NCBI RefSeq assembly: GCF_002250055.1
Contig: NZ_CP018866.1
Location: 202,001 to 266,000, forward strand
DNA: 64,000 nt
Source of the DNA: Sutcliffiella cohnii
GTDB taxonomy: Bacteria; Bacillota; Bacilli; Bacillales; Bacillaceae_I
Reading direction: 5' to 3'
A program made the position numbers and the translations under genes. The notes below the pieces were generated by a model. That model worked only from the letters and a program-made list of their open reading frames with translations. It was not told the origin of the DNA and made no database searches. Below are positions 25,579-34,735 of the stretch, piece after piece; within the stretch, counting starts at the first letter, position 1; every line of letters begins with the position of its first letter.

Positions 25579-26531
25579 TGAAAAAGGCGTTAGTGTTAGG
25601 TGCTTCTGGTGGAATGGGTTACGCGATTGTTCATGAACTAGTAGGGCGAGGAGTAGAAACGGTTGCTTTTGCTAGAAATGAAGAAAGGTTGAACAGTTTA
25701 TTTGGAAATATTCCTGGTGTATCTATTGTTCCCGGAGATGTTGCCAACTTAGAAGACTTACAAGAGGCGGCAGATGGAGTAGATGTTATTTTTCATGCGA
25801 TGAACATTCCGTATGAACAGTGGGAAAGTTCATTAGCTACTCTCGTGAAAAATATTCTTGCAGTAGCTGAGCTAGTAGGTGCGAAGCTTGCGGTCGTAGA
25901 TAATATTTACGCTTTTGGACGAAGTGGTGGAAAGAAAATCACTGAGGATCATTTGAAAAACCCGCATACGAAAAAAGGGAAAATTCGATTACAAACGGAA
26001 AATATTATTAAAAGTTCAACCGTACCATACGTCATTGCCCATTTCCCTGATTTTTACGGACCTAACGCAACAAACGCCATACTTCACTATACGCTTAAAG
26101 ATGTGGTGGAAGGGAAAAAAGCAGGATTTGTTGGCAATAAACAAATTGAACGGGAATTTATTTTTACACCAGATGGGGCGAAAGCTATCGTAGAGCTATC
26201 GTTAACCGAAGCAGCTTACGGACAAAACTGGAACATTCCTGCTACAAAGCCGATTACCGGAAAAGAAGTAGAAGCAATTCTACGGAATCATTTTCATTAC
26301 ACAAAATCTTTTTACACAATTCATAAATTTATGATTGGGGCACTAGGTCTATTCCAGCCTCAAATGCGAGAAGTAGTCGAAATGCTTTATATAACGGAAG
26401 AACCAACGATTTTAGATGGTAGTAAGTACGAAAAGCTCATTGGCCCACTACCGAAAACGAGCTACGAAGACGGTTTACGTGAAACGTTAGACTATTTAAA
26501 GAAGGAAGTTTTAGAGAAAGTTGGAATATAG
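25578..26531 (+). CDS. NAD(P)-dependent epimerase/dehydratase-like oxidoreductase
   Basis: A 317-aa extended short-chain dehydrogenase fold. Rossmann motif LVLGASGGMGYAIVHEL at residues 5-21, an acidic GDVANLEDL turn, and DNIYAFGRSG replacing the usual YxxxK active-site strand. The lack of a clear YxxxK suggests it is atypical, closer to NmrA/atypical SDR proteins. The GTG at 25578 is chosen, with GAGGAGAT upstream; an in-frame start at 25545 lies inside the TetR gene and has no ribosome site. Likely regulated by, and expressed with, the TetR gene. Confidence 0.82.
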   Translation: MKKALVLGASGGMGYAIVHELVGRGVETVAFARNEERLNSLFGNIPGVSIVPGDVANLEDLQEAADGVDVIFHAMNIPYEQWESSLATLVKNILAVAELVGAKLAVVDNIYAFGRSGGKKITEDHLKNPHTKKGKIRLQTENIIKSSTVPYVIAHFPDFYGPNATNAILHYTLKDVVEGKKAGFVGNKQIEREFIFTPDGAKAIVELSLTEAAYGQNWNIPATKPITGKEVEAILRNHFHYTKSFYTIHKFMIGALGLFQPQMREVVEMLYITEEPTILDGSKYEKLIGPLPKTSYEDGLRETLDYLKKEVLEKVGI

Positions 26532-26608
26532 GTGAAAAAAGAGTAGAATGAGTGAGACAACATTGTAAAACATATGAATAAAGGTACGGAATATAAAGGA
26601 GTTAATCT

Positions 26609-27859
26609 ATGACAACATCATTCATTTCAACTTTAAAGCCATTTATCCAACAAATATGGGAAAAAAGTGAATTTCAAGAACCGACAGCTATACAGCAACA
26701 AGCAATTCCAGCAGCCTTAGAAGGTAAAGATTTATTAATTGAATCTCCGACTGGAACTGGAAAAACGTTAGCGTATTTGCTACCTATTTTAGAAAAAGTA
26801 GAGGCTAATAAACAACATCCACAAGCAATCATACTAGTTCCTTCAAAAGAATTAGCGATGCAAATTTTAGAGCAAATCCAGAAATGGACAGAAGGAACAG
26901 ACATTACTGGTGCATCTTTTATCGGTGGAGCAAACATCAAACGTCAAATTGAAAAATTAAAGAAAAAGCCAGAAATCATCGTCGGTACCCCAGGTCGTTT
27001 AGCAGAACTTATTCAAATGAAGAAAATAAAAATGCATGAGATGAAGACGGTCGTATTAGATGAGGGAGACCAGCTATTAACGTCAGAGAATATGAAGTCT
27101 GTTAAAAATATTGTGAAGTCAACGTTGAGTGAACGCCAAGTAATGTTAGTGTCTGCAACTCTTAAGGAAGAAGCAAATGCCGTCGCGAAAGAGTTCATGC
27201 AAGACCCTGTAACAGTGAAAGTAGAAAGAGATGAAAAGAGTAAAGCGCAAGTGGAACACTTTTACGTTGTTTGTGAAAAACGTGAGAAAGTGAACGTACT
27301 AGCAAACGTTCTTCGCCAACCAGGCATAAAAGCGCTAGCGTTCGTCCGTGATATAGGAAACTTAGCGGTTGTAACGGAAAAATTAACATACAAACAACTA
27401 AACGTCGGTGTTTTACACGGTGACTCTTCTAAAAAAGAAAGAGAAACGGCTTTAAAAGATTTTAGACGTGAAGAATATCCGATATTACTAGCAACGGACG
27501 TAGCAGCACGTGGACTAGATATTAATGAAGTAACCCACGTTGTTCATTTTGACGTACCGTTAGATGCAGCAGCCTATACACATCGCTCTGGTCGAACTGG
27601 CCGTCAAGGTGCAACCGGAACAGTCATTTCGCTCGTTGCTCCAACGGAAGAACGCGATTTAAAAAGAATCGCTCGTGACCTAAACCTTACGCTAAACAAA
27701 CGCGAAGTTTACGGGGGGCGCTTAGTCGAGCCGAAAGAAGGATCTGCAAAACCTGCTGGGAAAGAAAAACGTCCTAACTCATCCAACAATACCCGTCCAA
27801 AAAATGCTGGACCCGGACCGTCAAAGCGAAATTCACAAACTAAATCACGTTCGAAATAA
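26609..27859 (+). CDS. yfmL: DEAD-box RNA helicase, YfmL type
   Basis: ATP-dependent RNA helicase of 416 aa, linked in B. subtilis to ribosome assembly. Motifs in order: Q motif (FQEPTAIQQQAIP), motif I ESPTGTGKT, Ib TPGR, motif II, III SAT, and motif VI HRSGRTGRQG. Motif II reads DEGD instead of DEAD. A basic, low-complexity tail (KEKRPNSSNNTRPKNAGPGP) ends the protein, as in many RNA helicases. AAAGGAG precedes the ATG. Its terminator has been split by an IS insertion nine bases after the stop codon. Confidence 0.88.
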   Translation: MTTSFISTLKPFIQQIWEKSEFQEPTAIQQQAIPAALEGKDLLIESPTGTGKTLAYLLPILEKVEANKQHPQAIILVPSKELAMQILEQIQKWTEGTDITGASFIGGANIKRQIEKLKKKPEIIVGTPGRLAELIQMKKIKMHEMKTVVLDEGDQLLTSENMKSVKNIVKSTLSERQVMLVSATLKEEANAVAKEFMQDPVTVKVERDEKSKAQVEHFYVVCEKREKVNVLANVLRQPGIKALAFVRDIGNLAVVTEKLTYKQLNVGVLHGDSSKKERETALKDFRREEYPILLATDVAARGLDINEVTHVVHFDVPLDAAAYTHRSGRTGRQGATGTVISLVAPTEERDLKRIARDLNLTLNKREVYGGRLVEPKEGSAKPAGKEKRPNSSNNTRPKNAGPGPSKRNSQTKSRSK

Positions 27860-27941
27860 CCATCCTTCGGTAGTGTCAAAAGTTCTATGAAAAACTAGCA
27901 CGGTTCATACTACCTACCATTTATTAGGTGGAAATACCACG

Positions 27942-28090
27942 CTATCGCTCTTGACAAACACACCAATGGTTTATTCAGAGGTCAATCAAGGGCGAAGGGA
28001 ACAAAAGAAGGCATGCTAAATAAACCCTTGACTTTTTCCATTTTAAACCATTGGTAAGTTCGGTTTGTCAAGAGTTCGCTTCGCCGATAG
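27942..28090. repeat. Long interrupted palindrome inside the IS6-like element
   Basis: Nested arms: CTATCG / CGATAG, CTCTTGACAAAC / GTTTGTCAAGAG, ACCAATGGTTT / AAACCATTGGT, and a further TCAAtCAAGGG / CCCTTGA pairing. It lies between the transposase stop and the left IS end. Confidence 0.8.
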
Positions 28091-28116
28091 CTGAATAGGG
28101 CTCAGCTAAACAAAAG

Positions 28117-29550
28117 TTAGGCTGACTGTTGTTGAATCCAGTCTTGAGCTAATCCAATAAGGGCTGTCCATCTCGCTGGCATGGTTGGTAGCTTTTCTAA
28201 TTCTGGAAGTGTTACTGGCACTTTACCTTCAAGTGAAGAATGTGGGCGCAAGAAGTTAAAGTAAGCCACAAACAATGTCACAAAAGAAACAGATCCTTGT
28301 TCAGAACCAAAGCCGTGCGTCGATCGATAATTCCCTTTAAACGTGCGATTTAGTCTCTCGATGATTTGCTTGAGAGGTCGATACTCTCTAGAGACATCGT
28401 CTTCATTTGTTAGCCCGATGACCTGTTTTACGTCAAACGATATGTGGTTCTCTGCGAAGAAATGCTGTGCCAACAAGTAAATAGGGTTACCATCTACTAC
28501 AAATTGTAGGTTTTCTGGTATTACTTTCAGTTTCACTAGTACTTCATCAATCGCTCGTATCGCTGTTGCGGTGTCGCGATTTGGTGATACTGGATACGAA
28601 AGAATGACTTTCTTGACCGCATCAAAAAAGAAAAACAGATAATGCCAACGACCGTTGACCCGGATGTACGTTTCATCCCCACAGAATTGATCCGACAGCT
28701 CATACGGAAAGTAGTCAATATAAGGCTTGAGCCATAATGCGACGCTGTTTTCGTAGTTTAGGATACTTTGATGGGAGACAGACACGCCGTGAATATCCTT
28801 CATGATCGCTGCCGTTTTACGGGCCGATAATCCGTAATTGACATGGTACGTCAAGATGAGCCCAAGTGTATGCGGTGAAACATACAATCTTGATAAATCG
28901 ACTTTTGGCTGCTTTGGTGATTGTTTGGATAACGGTTGATAGTCGATGTGGAACTTCCGGTAAATGTAGCGAACTTTCAGCGATTGTGGATCTTCTTTAA
29001 ACTGTTTTTTCTCTTTTTTAGTCATGGCGCTCAAGTTTTTTTGATAATAGGTACACATATCATTTTTGCACTTAAACACGTGAAAATCTTTTCGTTCTTT
29101 AATTTTTTCAAGCGTTTTAAGGCAGTGAGGACACTTAAGAATGGCCTCTTTCTGATAATGACTTTTTTTATTGAAAACACACGCACACACCTTACACTGA
29201 TATTGTCCTTTTCCTCCGTTGTTTGCGTACAAATACGCAGAAGGAGCACCACACTTAGGACAACATAAGGTAGACGGTACGGGCGTAGAATTCGCTCGAC
29301 GCTGTACTGGTTTTAACGGTTTCCCTTTGGATTGAAGGTGTTCCGCTAATAAAAGCTGATAATCGAGCCTTTCTAGTTTTTCAATAATAGGTAAATCATC
29401 AATTTGAAGCTTTCGATAAGGCTGATTAACAGGAGCTTCTTTTGGTTTATCGAACATGCTTTTTCCAATCAATAGAGTAAGCAAAGTTCGAATAATTTGT
29501 TCTTGATAGTTTATAAAAGTTAATAAATAGGTTATAATTTGAGGGTACAA
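28117..29550 (-). CDS. DDE transposase with zinc-ribbon N-terminus
   Basis: A 477-aa transposase. An N-terminal region with CxxC pairs (CCPKCGAP, CKVC, CPHC, C..C) resembles zinc ribbons for DNA binding. The catalytic core shows the DDE triad: CGDETYIRVNGRWHYLFFFFDA, then VVDGNP, then EYRPLKQIIERLNRTFKGNYRSTHGF. The DETYIRVNGRW box is like that of IS6/IS240 transposases, but the protein is about twice their length. The start is a TTG at 29550 with AAAGGAAG eight bases upstream. Frame intact, so it may be active. Confidence 0.85.
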   Translation of the reverse strand: MYPQIITYLLTFINYQEQIIRTLLTLLIGKSMFDKPKEAPVNQPYRKLQIDDLPIIEKLERLDYQLLLAEHLQSKGKPLKPVQRRANSTPVPSTLCCPKCGAPSAYLYANNGGKGQYQCKVCACVFNKKSHYQKEAILKCPHCLKTLEKIKERKDFHVFKCKNDMCTYYQKNLSAMTKKEKKQFKEDPQSLKVRYIYRKFHIDYQPLSKQSPKQPKVDLSRLYVSPHTLGLILTYHVNYGLSARKTAAIMKDIHGVSVSHQSILNYENSVALWLKPYIDYFPYELSDQFCGDETYIRVNGRWHYLFFFFDAVKKVILSYPVSPNRDTATAIRAIDEVLVKLKVIPENLQFVVDGNPIYLLAQHFFAENHISFDVKQVIGLTNEDDVSREYRPLKQIIERLNRTFKGNYRSTHGFGSEQGSVSFVTLFVAYFNFLRPHSSLEGKVPVTLPELEKLPTMPARWTALIGLAQDWIQQQSA

Positions 29551-29801
29551 ATTGTCACTTCCTTTTCTGGAATTGGGTGTTGTGGTAACCTCAATTATCT
29601 ACAGAATTCAGGGGGTGGCAATTTTTTTGCTTATAAAGCCCTCTAACATAGGATTTAATAACCTATTTTTATATAAAGTTTTGACAATACGCATCCTTCA
29701 GAGGGTGGTTTTTTTATGAAAGGAAGTAAAAGAATAAAGGATACGAAAAAAATATCTAGAATACTTAAAAGTAGATCATTACATAAATTTGGAGGCCAAA
29801 C

Positions 29802-29960
29802 ATGAAACCAGCCTATTTACTAGCAATTATGATAATTATTTTAATAGTTATCATCGTTGGAAGTTATTGGATTACAAAAGATTATTGGCAAGTGGGTACG
29901 GCCATTGTATATTCGTCAGATTACGGAGTATCCCAATTTCACACAAGAAGTGTCACCTAA
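29802..29960 (+). CDS. Small single-pass membrane protein, 52 aa
   Basis: A short gene with TTGGAGG seven bases before the ATG and a terminator one base after the stop. The product begins MKPAYLLAIMIIILIVIIVG, one long membrane helix (residues 4-22), followed by a mostly polar tail with Y and W (GSYWITKDYWQVGTAIVYSSDYG). Not a recognised family. An upstream basic 29-codon frame (29716-29805) overlaps its start by ATGA, but that frame begins in the old yfmL terminator and is doubtful. Confidence 0.68.
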   Translation: MKPAYLLAIMIIILIVIIVGSYWITKDYWQVGTAIVYSSDYGVSQFHTRSVT

Positions 29961-29961
29961 A

Positions 29962-29989
29962 GTTCGCTCTCGTTAGCGGGCTTTTTTTT
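29962..29989 (+). terminator. Terminator of the 52-aa membrane protein gene
   Basis: GTTCGCT / AGCGGGC (two G-U pairs) followed by eight T. Confidence 0.85.
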
Positions 29990-30085
29990 ATTTACAAATC
30001 ACCCATTAAAATCCATAACAAGCAATGATTGTGCTTACAAAATTTACGAAATATTCTAGGTTATCAAAATTGTAAAAATATTTCA

Positions 30086-30135
30086 TTGATTTCTATTAAT
30101 TATCAGAATATAATGTTACCTAACAAACGTTAGGT
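30086..30135 (+). promoter_or_regulatory. Promoter and TetR operator of the codB-hyuA operon
   Basis: TTGATT (30086-30091), 17-bp spacer, TATAAT (30109-30114). Directly downstream is the perfect inverted repeat ACCTAAC-AAAC-GTTAGGT (30118-30135), covering the transcription start and the ribosome site of the tetR gene. This is a classic repressor-blocking layout. Confidence 0.82.
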
Positions 30136-30144
30136 GGTGTGAAA

Positions 30145-30744
30145 ATGAGGCAAAAATTAATTGAGGCTGCACTGCACCAATATTCTTTACATGGTTATCA
30201 TGGAGCAACGATGCGAAAAATTGCTGATGAGGTTGGGATAAAGCCTGCATCTATCTATTTCTTTTTTGAAAATAAAGAAGAACTATTCATCGCTGCATTT
30301 GAACAACTTTTACAAGCTCATTTTCAGGCGATGCAAACTGTGTTAGCCGAGAACGAGGATCATCCGGTAGAAGAAATATTTTCAAAAATGTTACACGGTA
30401 TAGCTTCTCACCATACAGGCGATATGCAAGGAACGATTGCATTCATTTCCCTTGTCACTTCTCCAATTCCAGAAATAGATTCTTATTTAAAAAAGTACAT
30501 GCTGAAGTTTAATAATTGGTTAATAGATTCATTGCAAACTCTAATCAAACAAGATTACCCGACAATATCAGATCAAGAGGTAGATCGAATTATTAAGCAA
30601 TATGTGCTAATCGGTAACGGTGTGTTTTGGGGAATTAACTTGTATGAAGGGGAAAGTTTTAAAGAGCAAGTGGAATTAGCAGATTCATTAATACAATCAC
30701 TTTTTATCGGATTAGATAAAAAAGAAAAGGAGACAATCTCATGA
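30145..30744 (+). CDS. TetR-family repressor of the catabolic operon
   Basis: A 199-aa regulator. HTH at residues 7-48 (ALHQYSLHGYHGATMRKIADEVGIKPASIYFFFENKEELFIAAF) and an all-helical ligand domain. The ATG at 30145 has AGGTGG upstream; the GTG at 30139 lies within that site. The operator palindrome just upstream makes autorepression very likely. It overlaps the CodB-like gene by ATGA, so repressor and transporter are made together. The ligand is probably a substrate or intermediate of the downstream pathway. Confidence 0.87.
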   Translation: MRQKLIEAALHQYSLHGYHGATMRKIADEVGIKPASIYFFFENKEELFIAAFEQLLQAHFQAMQTVLAENEDHPVEEIFSKMLHGIASHHTGDMQGTIAFISLVTSPIPEIDSYLKKYMLKFNNWLIDSLQTLIKQDYPTISDQEVDRIIKQYVLIGNGVFWGINLYEGESFKEQVELADSLIQSLFIGLDKKEKETIS

Positions 30745-32072
30745 CAATCAAACAAGATCAAGCTATTACAAAAGATTATGAACGAGAACCGGTGCCGTTA
30801 GAACAAAGAAAAGGTTGGTTAAAGCTTTCCATCGTGTGGCTAGGTGGTATTGTTGCTCTTTCCGCAACGGCACTAGGTGGAGCGTTAGGTGGAGGATTGC
30901 CACTATCACAAGCAATTATCGCTTCCTTTGTAGGGACGTTTATTTTAGCTATTTTAAGTGCTTTATGTGGAGTGGTTGGAGCAAAAACAGGCCTTTCTAC
31001 ATCGTTTGTTTCGAAGTTCGCCCTCGGTCGTTACGGCTCTTATGCAGTTTCCATCATCATCGCAATTGCGCTATTTGGATGGTTCGGGGTACAGCTAGAT
31101 ATATTCGGAGCAACGTTACACAACGTTATTTTGTCCGTATTTAATGTAAGTGTACATCCGAAGTTGTTAGTAGTAATCGGTGGAATTTGTATGACGCTTA
31201 CTGCATTTATCGGCTATAAAGCAATTGAAAAATTAAGCTTAGTTGCAGTGCCATTATTAGCGGTTTTACTAATTGCATCGTTAGGAAAAGTAATGAGCAA
31301 TAGTGATTTTTCAACAGTTGCAAATGCACCACTATTTGGAGATGCGTTAACGGTAGGATTATCTGTTTCGCTAATTATCGGTTCATTAGCGACTGGAGCG
31401 ATTATCGGCCCAGATATTTCTCGATATGCGCGCTCTACGAAAGATGCAGTTATTTCTTCATTCGTCGGCTTCTTCGTTGGATTTAGTATCGTTTTAATTA
31501 TTGCAGCAATTTTAGCGAAAGCAACAACAGAGGTTGATATTGTAGCGATTATGCTCGGTTTAGGTTGGGGATCAGCGGCTTTATTAATTCTTATTCTCGC
31601 TCAATGGACAACCAATGATAATAACTTATATTCTTCGGCACTTGGCTTTTCTGTAGTGTTCAAAAAAGTACCAAAATCTATGTTAACAGTAGTAGCTGGA
31701 ACAATCGGTACACTAATGGCGGTCGGTGGCATTTATGATAACTTTATTCCATTTTTAATTTTCCTTAGTGCACTTATCCCTCCGATTGGAGGAATTTATG
31801 TAGGTGATTTCTTAAATAATAGATCTAAATATCAATTTAGTAACTTATCAAATGTAAAAAATATTAATCTTGTAAGTATCGCAATTTGGGGAATCGCATC
31901 GTTCGTTGCTTTCAGTACGACACCAAGTCCGAATGGTTTCGGTTGGTTCACACTAACCGGCGCATCTGGATTTGACGCATTTTTAGTAGCATTTATCCTT
32001 CAGTTTATCGTAAGTAAAACGTTAAATAAAAATGAACAAGCTGATATCGAACTAAAGGCGAAAGGAGCATAA
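30741..32072 (+). CDS. NCS1-type permease, CodB (cytosine permease) family
   Basis: A 443-aa nucleobase/hydantoin-type permease with about twelve helices. The N-terminus VPLEQRKGWLKLSIVWLGGIVALSATALGGALGGGL and the mid motif SLIIGSLATGAIIGPDISRYARS are typical of CodB proteins. GGAG lies nine bases before the ATG. It is the second gene of a four-gene operon with DUF917 and HyuA-like proteins, so the likely substrate is a cyclic amide or thiohydantoin-like compound rather than cytosine itself. Confidence 0.87.
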   Translation: MTIKQDQAITKDYEREPVPLEQRKGWLKLSIVWLGGIVALSATALGGALGGGLPLSQAIIASFVGTFILAILSALCGVVGAKTGLSTSFVSKFALGRYGSYAVSIIIAIALFGWFGVQLDIFGATLHNVILSVFNVSVHPKLLVVIGGICMTLTAFIGYKAIEKLSLVAVPLLAVLLIASLGKVMSNSDFSTVANAPLFGDALTVGLSVSLIIGSLATGAIIGPDISRYARSTKDAVISSFVGFFVGFSIVLIIAAILAKATTEVDIVAIMLGLGWGSAALLILILAQWTTNDNNLYSSALGFSVVFKKVPKSMLTVVAGTIGTLMAVGGIYDNFIPFLIFLSALIPPIGGIYVGDFLNNRSKYQFSNLSNVKNINLVSIAIWGIASFVAFSTTPSPNGFGWFTLTGASGFDAFLVAFILQFIVSKTLNKNEQADIELKAKGA

Positions 32073-32077
32073 CATTC

Positions 32078-33169
32078 ATGAGATATATAGGAAAAGAAGA
32101 GATTGAAAATATTGCGATTGGGGCGGCTCTATTAGGTACTGGAGGTGGGGGTGACCCTTACATTGGTAAACTAATGGCGTTACAAGCGATAGAAGAGTAC
32201 GGGCCTATTAAACTTTTAAGTATCGATGAAGTTCCCGACGATGCATTAGTCGTGCCCACTGCCATGATGGGTGCACCAACTGTTATGATTGAAAAAGTAC
32301 CTAGTGGGGAAGAAGCAATTGAATCTTTTCAAACTTTACAAAACTATTTAGGAAAAGAAATTTTTGCAACGATGCCGATTGAAGCTGGTGGGGTGAATTC
32401 CCTTCTGCCGCTAGCGCTAGCTGCTAGGTTAGGTTTACCAGTCATCGATGCTGATGGGATGGGGAGAGCATTCCCTGAGTTGCAAATGGTGACGTTTCAT
32501 CTAGATGGTGTAAAGGCAACACCGATGGTTTTATCCGACGAAAAAGGAAACAATTTATTATTTAACACGATTGATAGTGTTTGGGCGGAAAGAATTGCCC
32601 GCGGAGCTACGATTGAAATGGGTGGTTCTGTTATGCTATCTATCTATCCAATGACGGGGAAAAATATAAAACAATCTGCCATTCATCATTCGTTAACGTT
32701 TGAAGAGCAAATCGGAAAAGCGATTCGTGAAGCGAAGAAAAATAATAAAAACCCAATTGATGAAGTAATTGCCTTAACGAACGGTTATTCATTATTTAAA
32801 GGAAAAGTTACCGATATTAACCGAAAAACACAGCAAGGCTTCTCGAAAGGAACAGCGACTATCGAAGGGTTGGAAGAAAATAAAGGGGAAGAATGCTACC
32901 TCCACTTCCAAAACGAACATTTGCTAGCAGAAACGAAAGATAATGTGTTATGTGTTACTCCTGATTTAATAACAGTGTTAGACAAAGAAACTGGAATGCC
33001 AATTACGACAGAAGGATTAAAATACGGAGCGCGCTGTGTTGTGATCGGTATCCCAGCAGACAAGAAGTGGCGTACACAAAAAGGGATTGAAGTAGCAGGT
33101 CCACGCTATTTTGGCTATGACTTAGATTTTTCACCGGTGGAACAGCTGTTACGAAAGGAGAATAACTAA
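32078..33169 (+). CDS. DUF917 (S-methyl-thiohydantoin desulfurase-like) protein
   Basis: A 363-aa protein of the DUF917 family. The hallmarks are IAIGAALLGTGGGGDPYIGKL near the start, MPIEAGGVNSLLPLALAARLGLPVIDADGMGRAFPELQM in the middle, and the C-terminal GPRYFGYDLDFSPVE. Members of this family are known from thiohydantoin breakdown during ergothioneine degradation and usually sit next to hydantoinase/oxoprolinase subunits, as here. The exact substrate is inferred only to be a hydantoin-like ring. Six bases separate it from the permease gene. Confidence 0.85.
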   Translation: MRYIGKEEIENIAIGAALLGTGGGGDPYIGKLMALQAIEEYGPIKLLSIDEVPDDALVVPTAMMGAPTVMIEKVPSGEEAIESFQTLQNYLGKEIFATMPIEAGGVNSLLPLALAARLGLPVIDADGMGRAFPELQMVTFHLDGVKATPMVLSDEKGNNLLFNTIDSVWAERIARGATIEMGGSVMLSIYPMTGKNIKQSAIHHSLTFEEQIGKAIREAKKNNKNPIDEVIALTNGYSLFKGKVTDINRKTQQGFSKGTATIEGLEENKGEECYLHFQNEHLLAETKDNVLCVTPDLITVLDKETGMPITTEGLKYGARCVVIGIPADKKWRTQKGIEVAGPRYFGYDLDFSPVEQLLRKENN

Positions 33170-34731
33170 TGCCGAATTACCGAATTGGAATTGACGTTGG
33201 GGGAACTCATACAGATGCCGTAGTGATAGATGAAAACTATAACGTAGTAGCTGAAGTTAAAGCTTCAACTACAGAAGATGTTAGTAGTGGAATATATGAT
33301 GCATTAAGCAAAGTAGTTGCTTCTGCAAATGTACCTGTAAACGAAATAAAGCACGCAATGTTAGGTACAACGCACTGTACGAATGCAATTGTAGAAAGAA
33401 AAAGATTAAATAACATAGCCATCGTTCGTATTGGGGCACCAGCTACTTTAGCGATTAAACCGTTAGTAGGAGTGCCAGATGATTTAAGAGAAATGCTCGG
33501 AAAACATGTTTACTTAGTTCGTGGCGGACATGAATTCGACGGAAGAACAATTGCTGAGTTAGATGAGGAGCACTTATACAAAATAGCTCATGAAGTAAAA
33601 GGAAAAGTAGACTCTGTTGCGATTACATCCGTGTTTGCACCAGTATCCGCTGACCATGAGCAGAGAGCGGCAGCAATTTTTCAAGAAGTGTTAGGTGATG
33701 AAGTTGCTCTATCGCTTTCGCATGAAATCGGTAGTGTCGGTTTACTAGAGCGTGAAAATGCTACGATTTTAAACGCAGCGATTGTAAAGGTTGCTCGTAC
33801 GACAGCTTCTGGCTTCATTAATGCACTACAACAAGAAGGGATACATGCACAAGTATTTTTCGGTCAAAACGACGGAACGTTAATGTCGGTAGAATATACG
33901 GTGAAATATCCGATTCTTACAATTGCTTGTGGACCGACGAATAGTTTGCGTGGTGCTTCTTATTTATCAGACAGAGCCGATGCCCTTGTTATCGATGTAG
34001 GTGGAACAACAACGGATGTTGGAGTATTAGTTGATTCTTTCCCTCGTCAATCGTTTTTAGCGGTAGAACTTGGTGGTGTTCGGACAAACTTCCGTATGCC
34101 GGATATAACAGCAATTGGCTTAGGTGGAGGAACAATTGTCCGAATTGCCGAAGACGAAAGCTTCCAAATTGGACCTGACAGTGTCGGACATAAGCTCCCA
34201 CAAAAAAGTTTAATTTTTGGTGGAGATACGTTAACGACAACTGATGTAGCGGTTGCCTTAGGGATTGTCGAACTTGGTGACCCAAGTAAAGTCGCGCACT
34301 TAAACAAAGAATTACTCCAAAAAATTTATGATCGAATGATTGAAATGGTAGAAGAAACGATTGATAAAATGAAGACTAGTCAAGAGCCTATCCCAGTAAT
34401 TTTAGTTGGAGGAGGAAGTGTCCTATTCCCAGGCGAGCTTCAAGGCGCTTCAGAAGTGATAAAGCCGACAAATGCTGGTGTAGCCAATGCGATCGGTTCT
34501 GCTATTTCTCAAGTAAGTGGTCAAATTGAAAAAATCTTTTCCGTAGATGAACTAGGCAGAGAAAAAACGATGGAACTTGCAAAAGATATGGCCCGTCAAG
34601 AAGCGATTAAAGCAGGAGCAGATCCGGAGCAAATATACATCGTAGATTTTGAAGATGTTCCATTAGCATACTTACCAGGAAATGCAACGAAAATAAGAGC
34701 AAAAGCTGCAGGACCATTATTTTTAAATTAA
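33169..34731 (+). CDS. Hydantoinase/oxoprolinase family protein (HyuA-like)
   Basis: A 520-aa ATP-dependent ring-opening enzyme subunit. The actin-like ATPase motifs are MPNYRIGIDVGGTHTDAVVIDE at residues 1-22 and VIDVGGTTTDVGVLVD later. MLGTTHCTNAIVERK is the hydantoinase N-terminal domain mark. It is shorter than the 680-aa methylhydantoinase A proteins and lacks a HyuB partner, as is common for the DUF917-linked group. The ATG overlaps the preceding TAA by one base (TAATG). A strong bidirectional terminator ends the operon. Confidence 0.87.
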   Translation: MPNYRIGIDVGGTHTDAVVIDENYNVVAEVKASTTEDVSSGIYDALSKVVASANVPVNEIKHAMLGTTHCTNAIVERKRLNNIAIVRIGAPATLAIKPLVGVPDDLREMLGKHVYLVRGGHEFDGRTIAELDEEHLYKIAHEVKGKVDSVAITSVFAPVSADHEQRAAAIFQEVLGDEVALSLSHEIGSVGLLERENATILNAAIVKVARTTASGFINALQQEGIHAQVFFGQNDGTLMSVEYTVKYPILTIACGPTNSLRGASYLSDRADALVIDVGGTTTDVGVLVDSFPRQSFLAVELGGVRTNFRMPDITAIGLGGGTIVRIAEDESFQIGPDSVGHKLPQKSLIFGGDTLTTTDVAVALGIVELGDPSKVAHLNKELLQKIYDRMIEMVEETIDKMKTSQEPIPVILVGGGSVLFPGELQGASEVIKPTNAGVANAIGSAISQVSGQIEKIFSVDELGREKTMELAKDMARQEAIKAGADPEQIYIVDFEDVPLAYLPGNATKIRAKAAGPLFLN

Positions 34732-34735
34732 ACGA

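Larger units (their letters stand above)
27869..29691 (-). mobile_element. IS6-like insertion sequence, about 1.82 kb, intact ends
   Basis: The ends were found by comparing the flanks. Left terminal repeat is GGTAGTGTCAAAAGTT, right terminal repeat (minus strand) is CGTATTGTCAAAACTT. The target duplication CATCCTTC occurs at 27861-27868 and 29692-29699. An 8-bp duplication is typical of IS6 elements. The element carries one transposase gene on the minus strand and a 150-bp palindrome at its 3' end. Removing it and one CATCCTTC restores AACCATCC-TTCAGA-GGGTGGTT plus T7, the terminator of yfmL. Confidence 0.88.

Noticed and set aside
29716-29805. 29-codon basic peptide upstream of the 52-aa membrane protein
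   Set aside because: Not annotated as a gene because its only ribosome-site candidate is the old terminator arm; kept only as a note in a finding.
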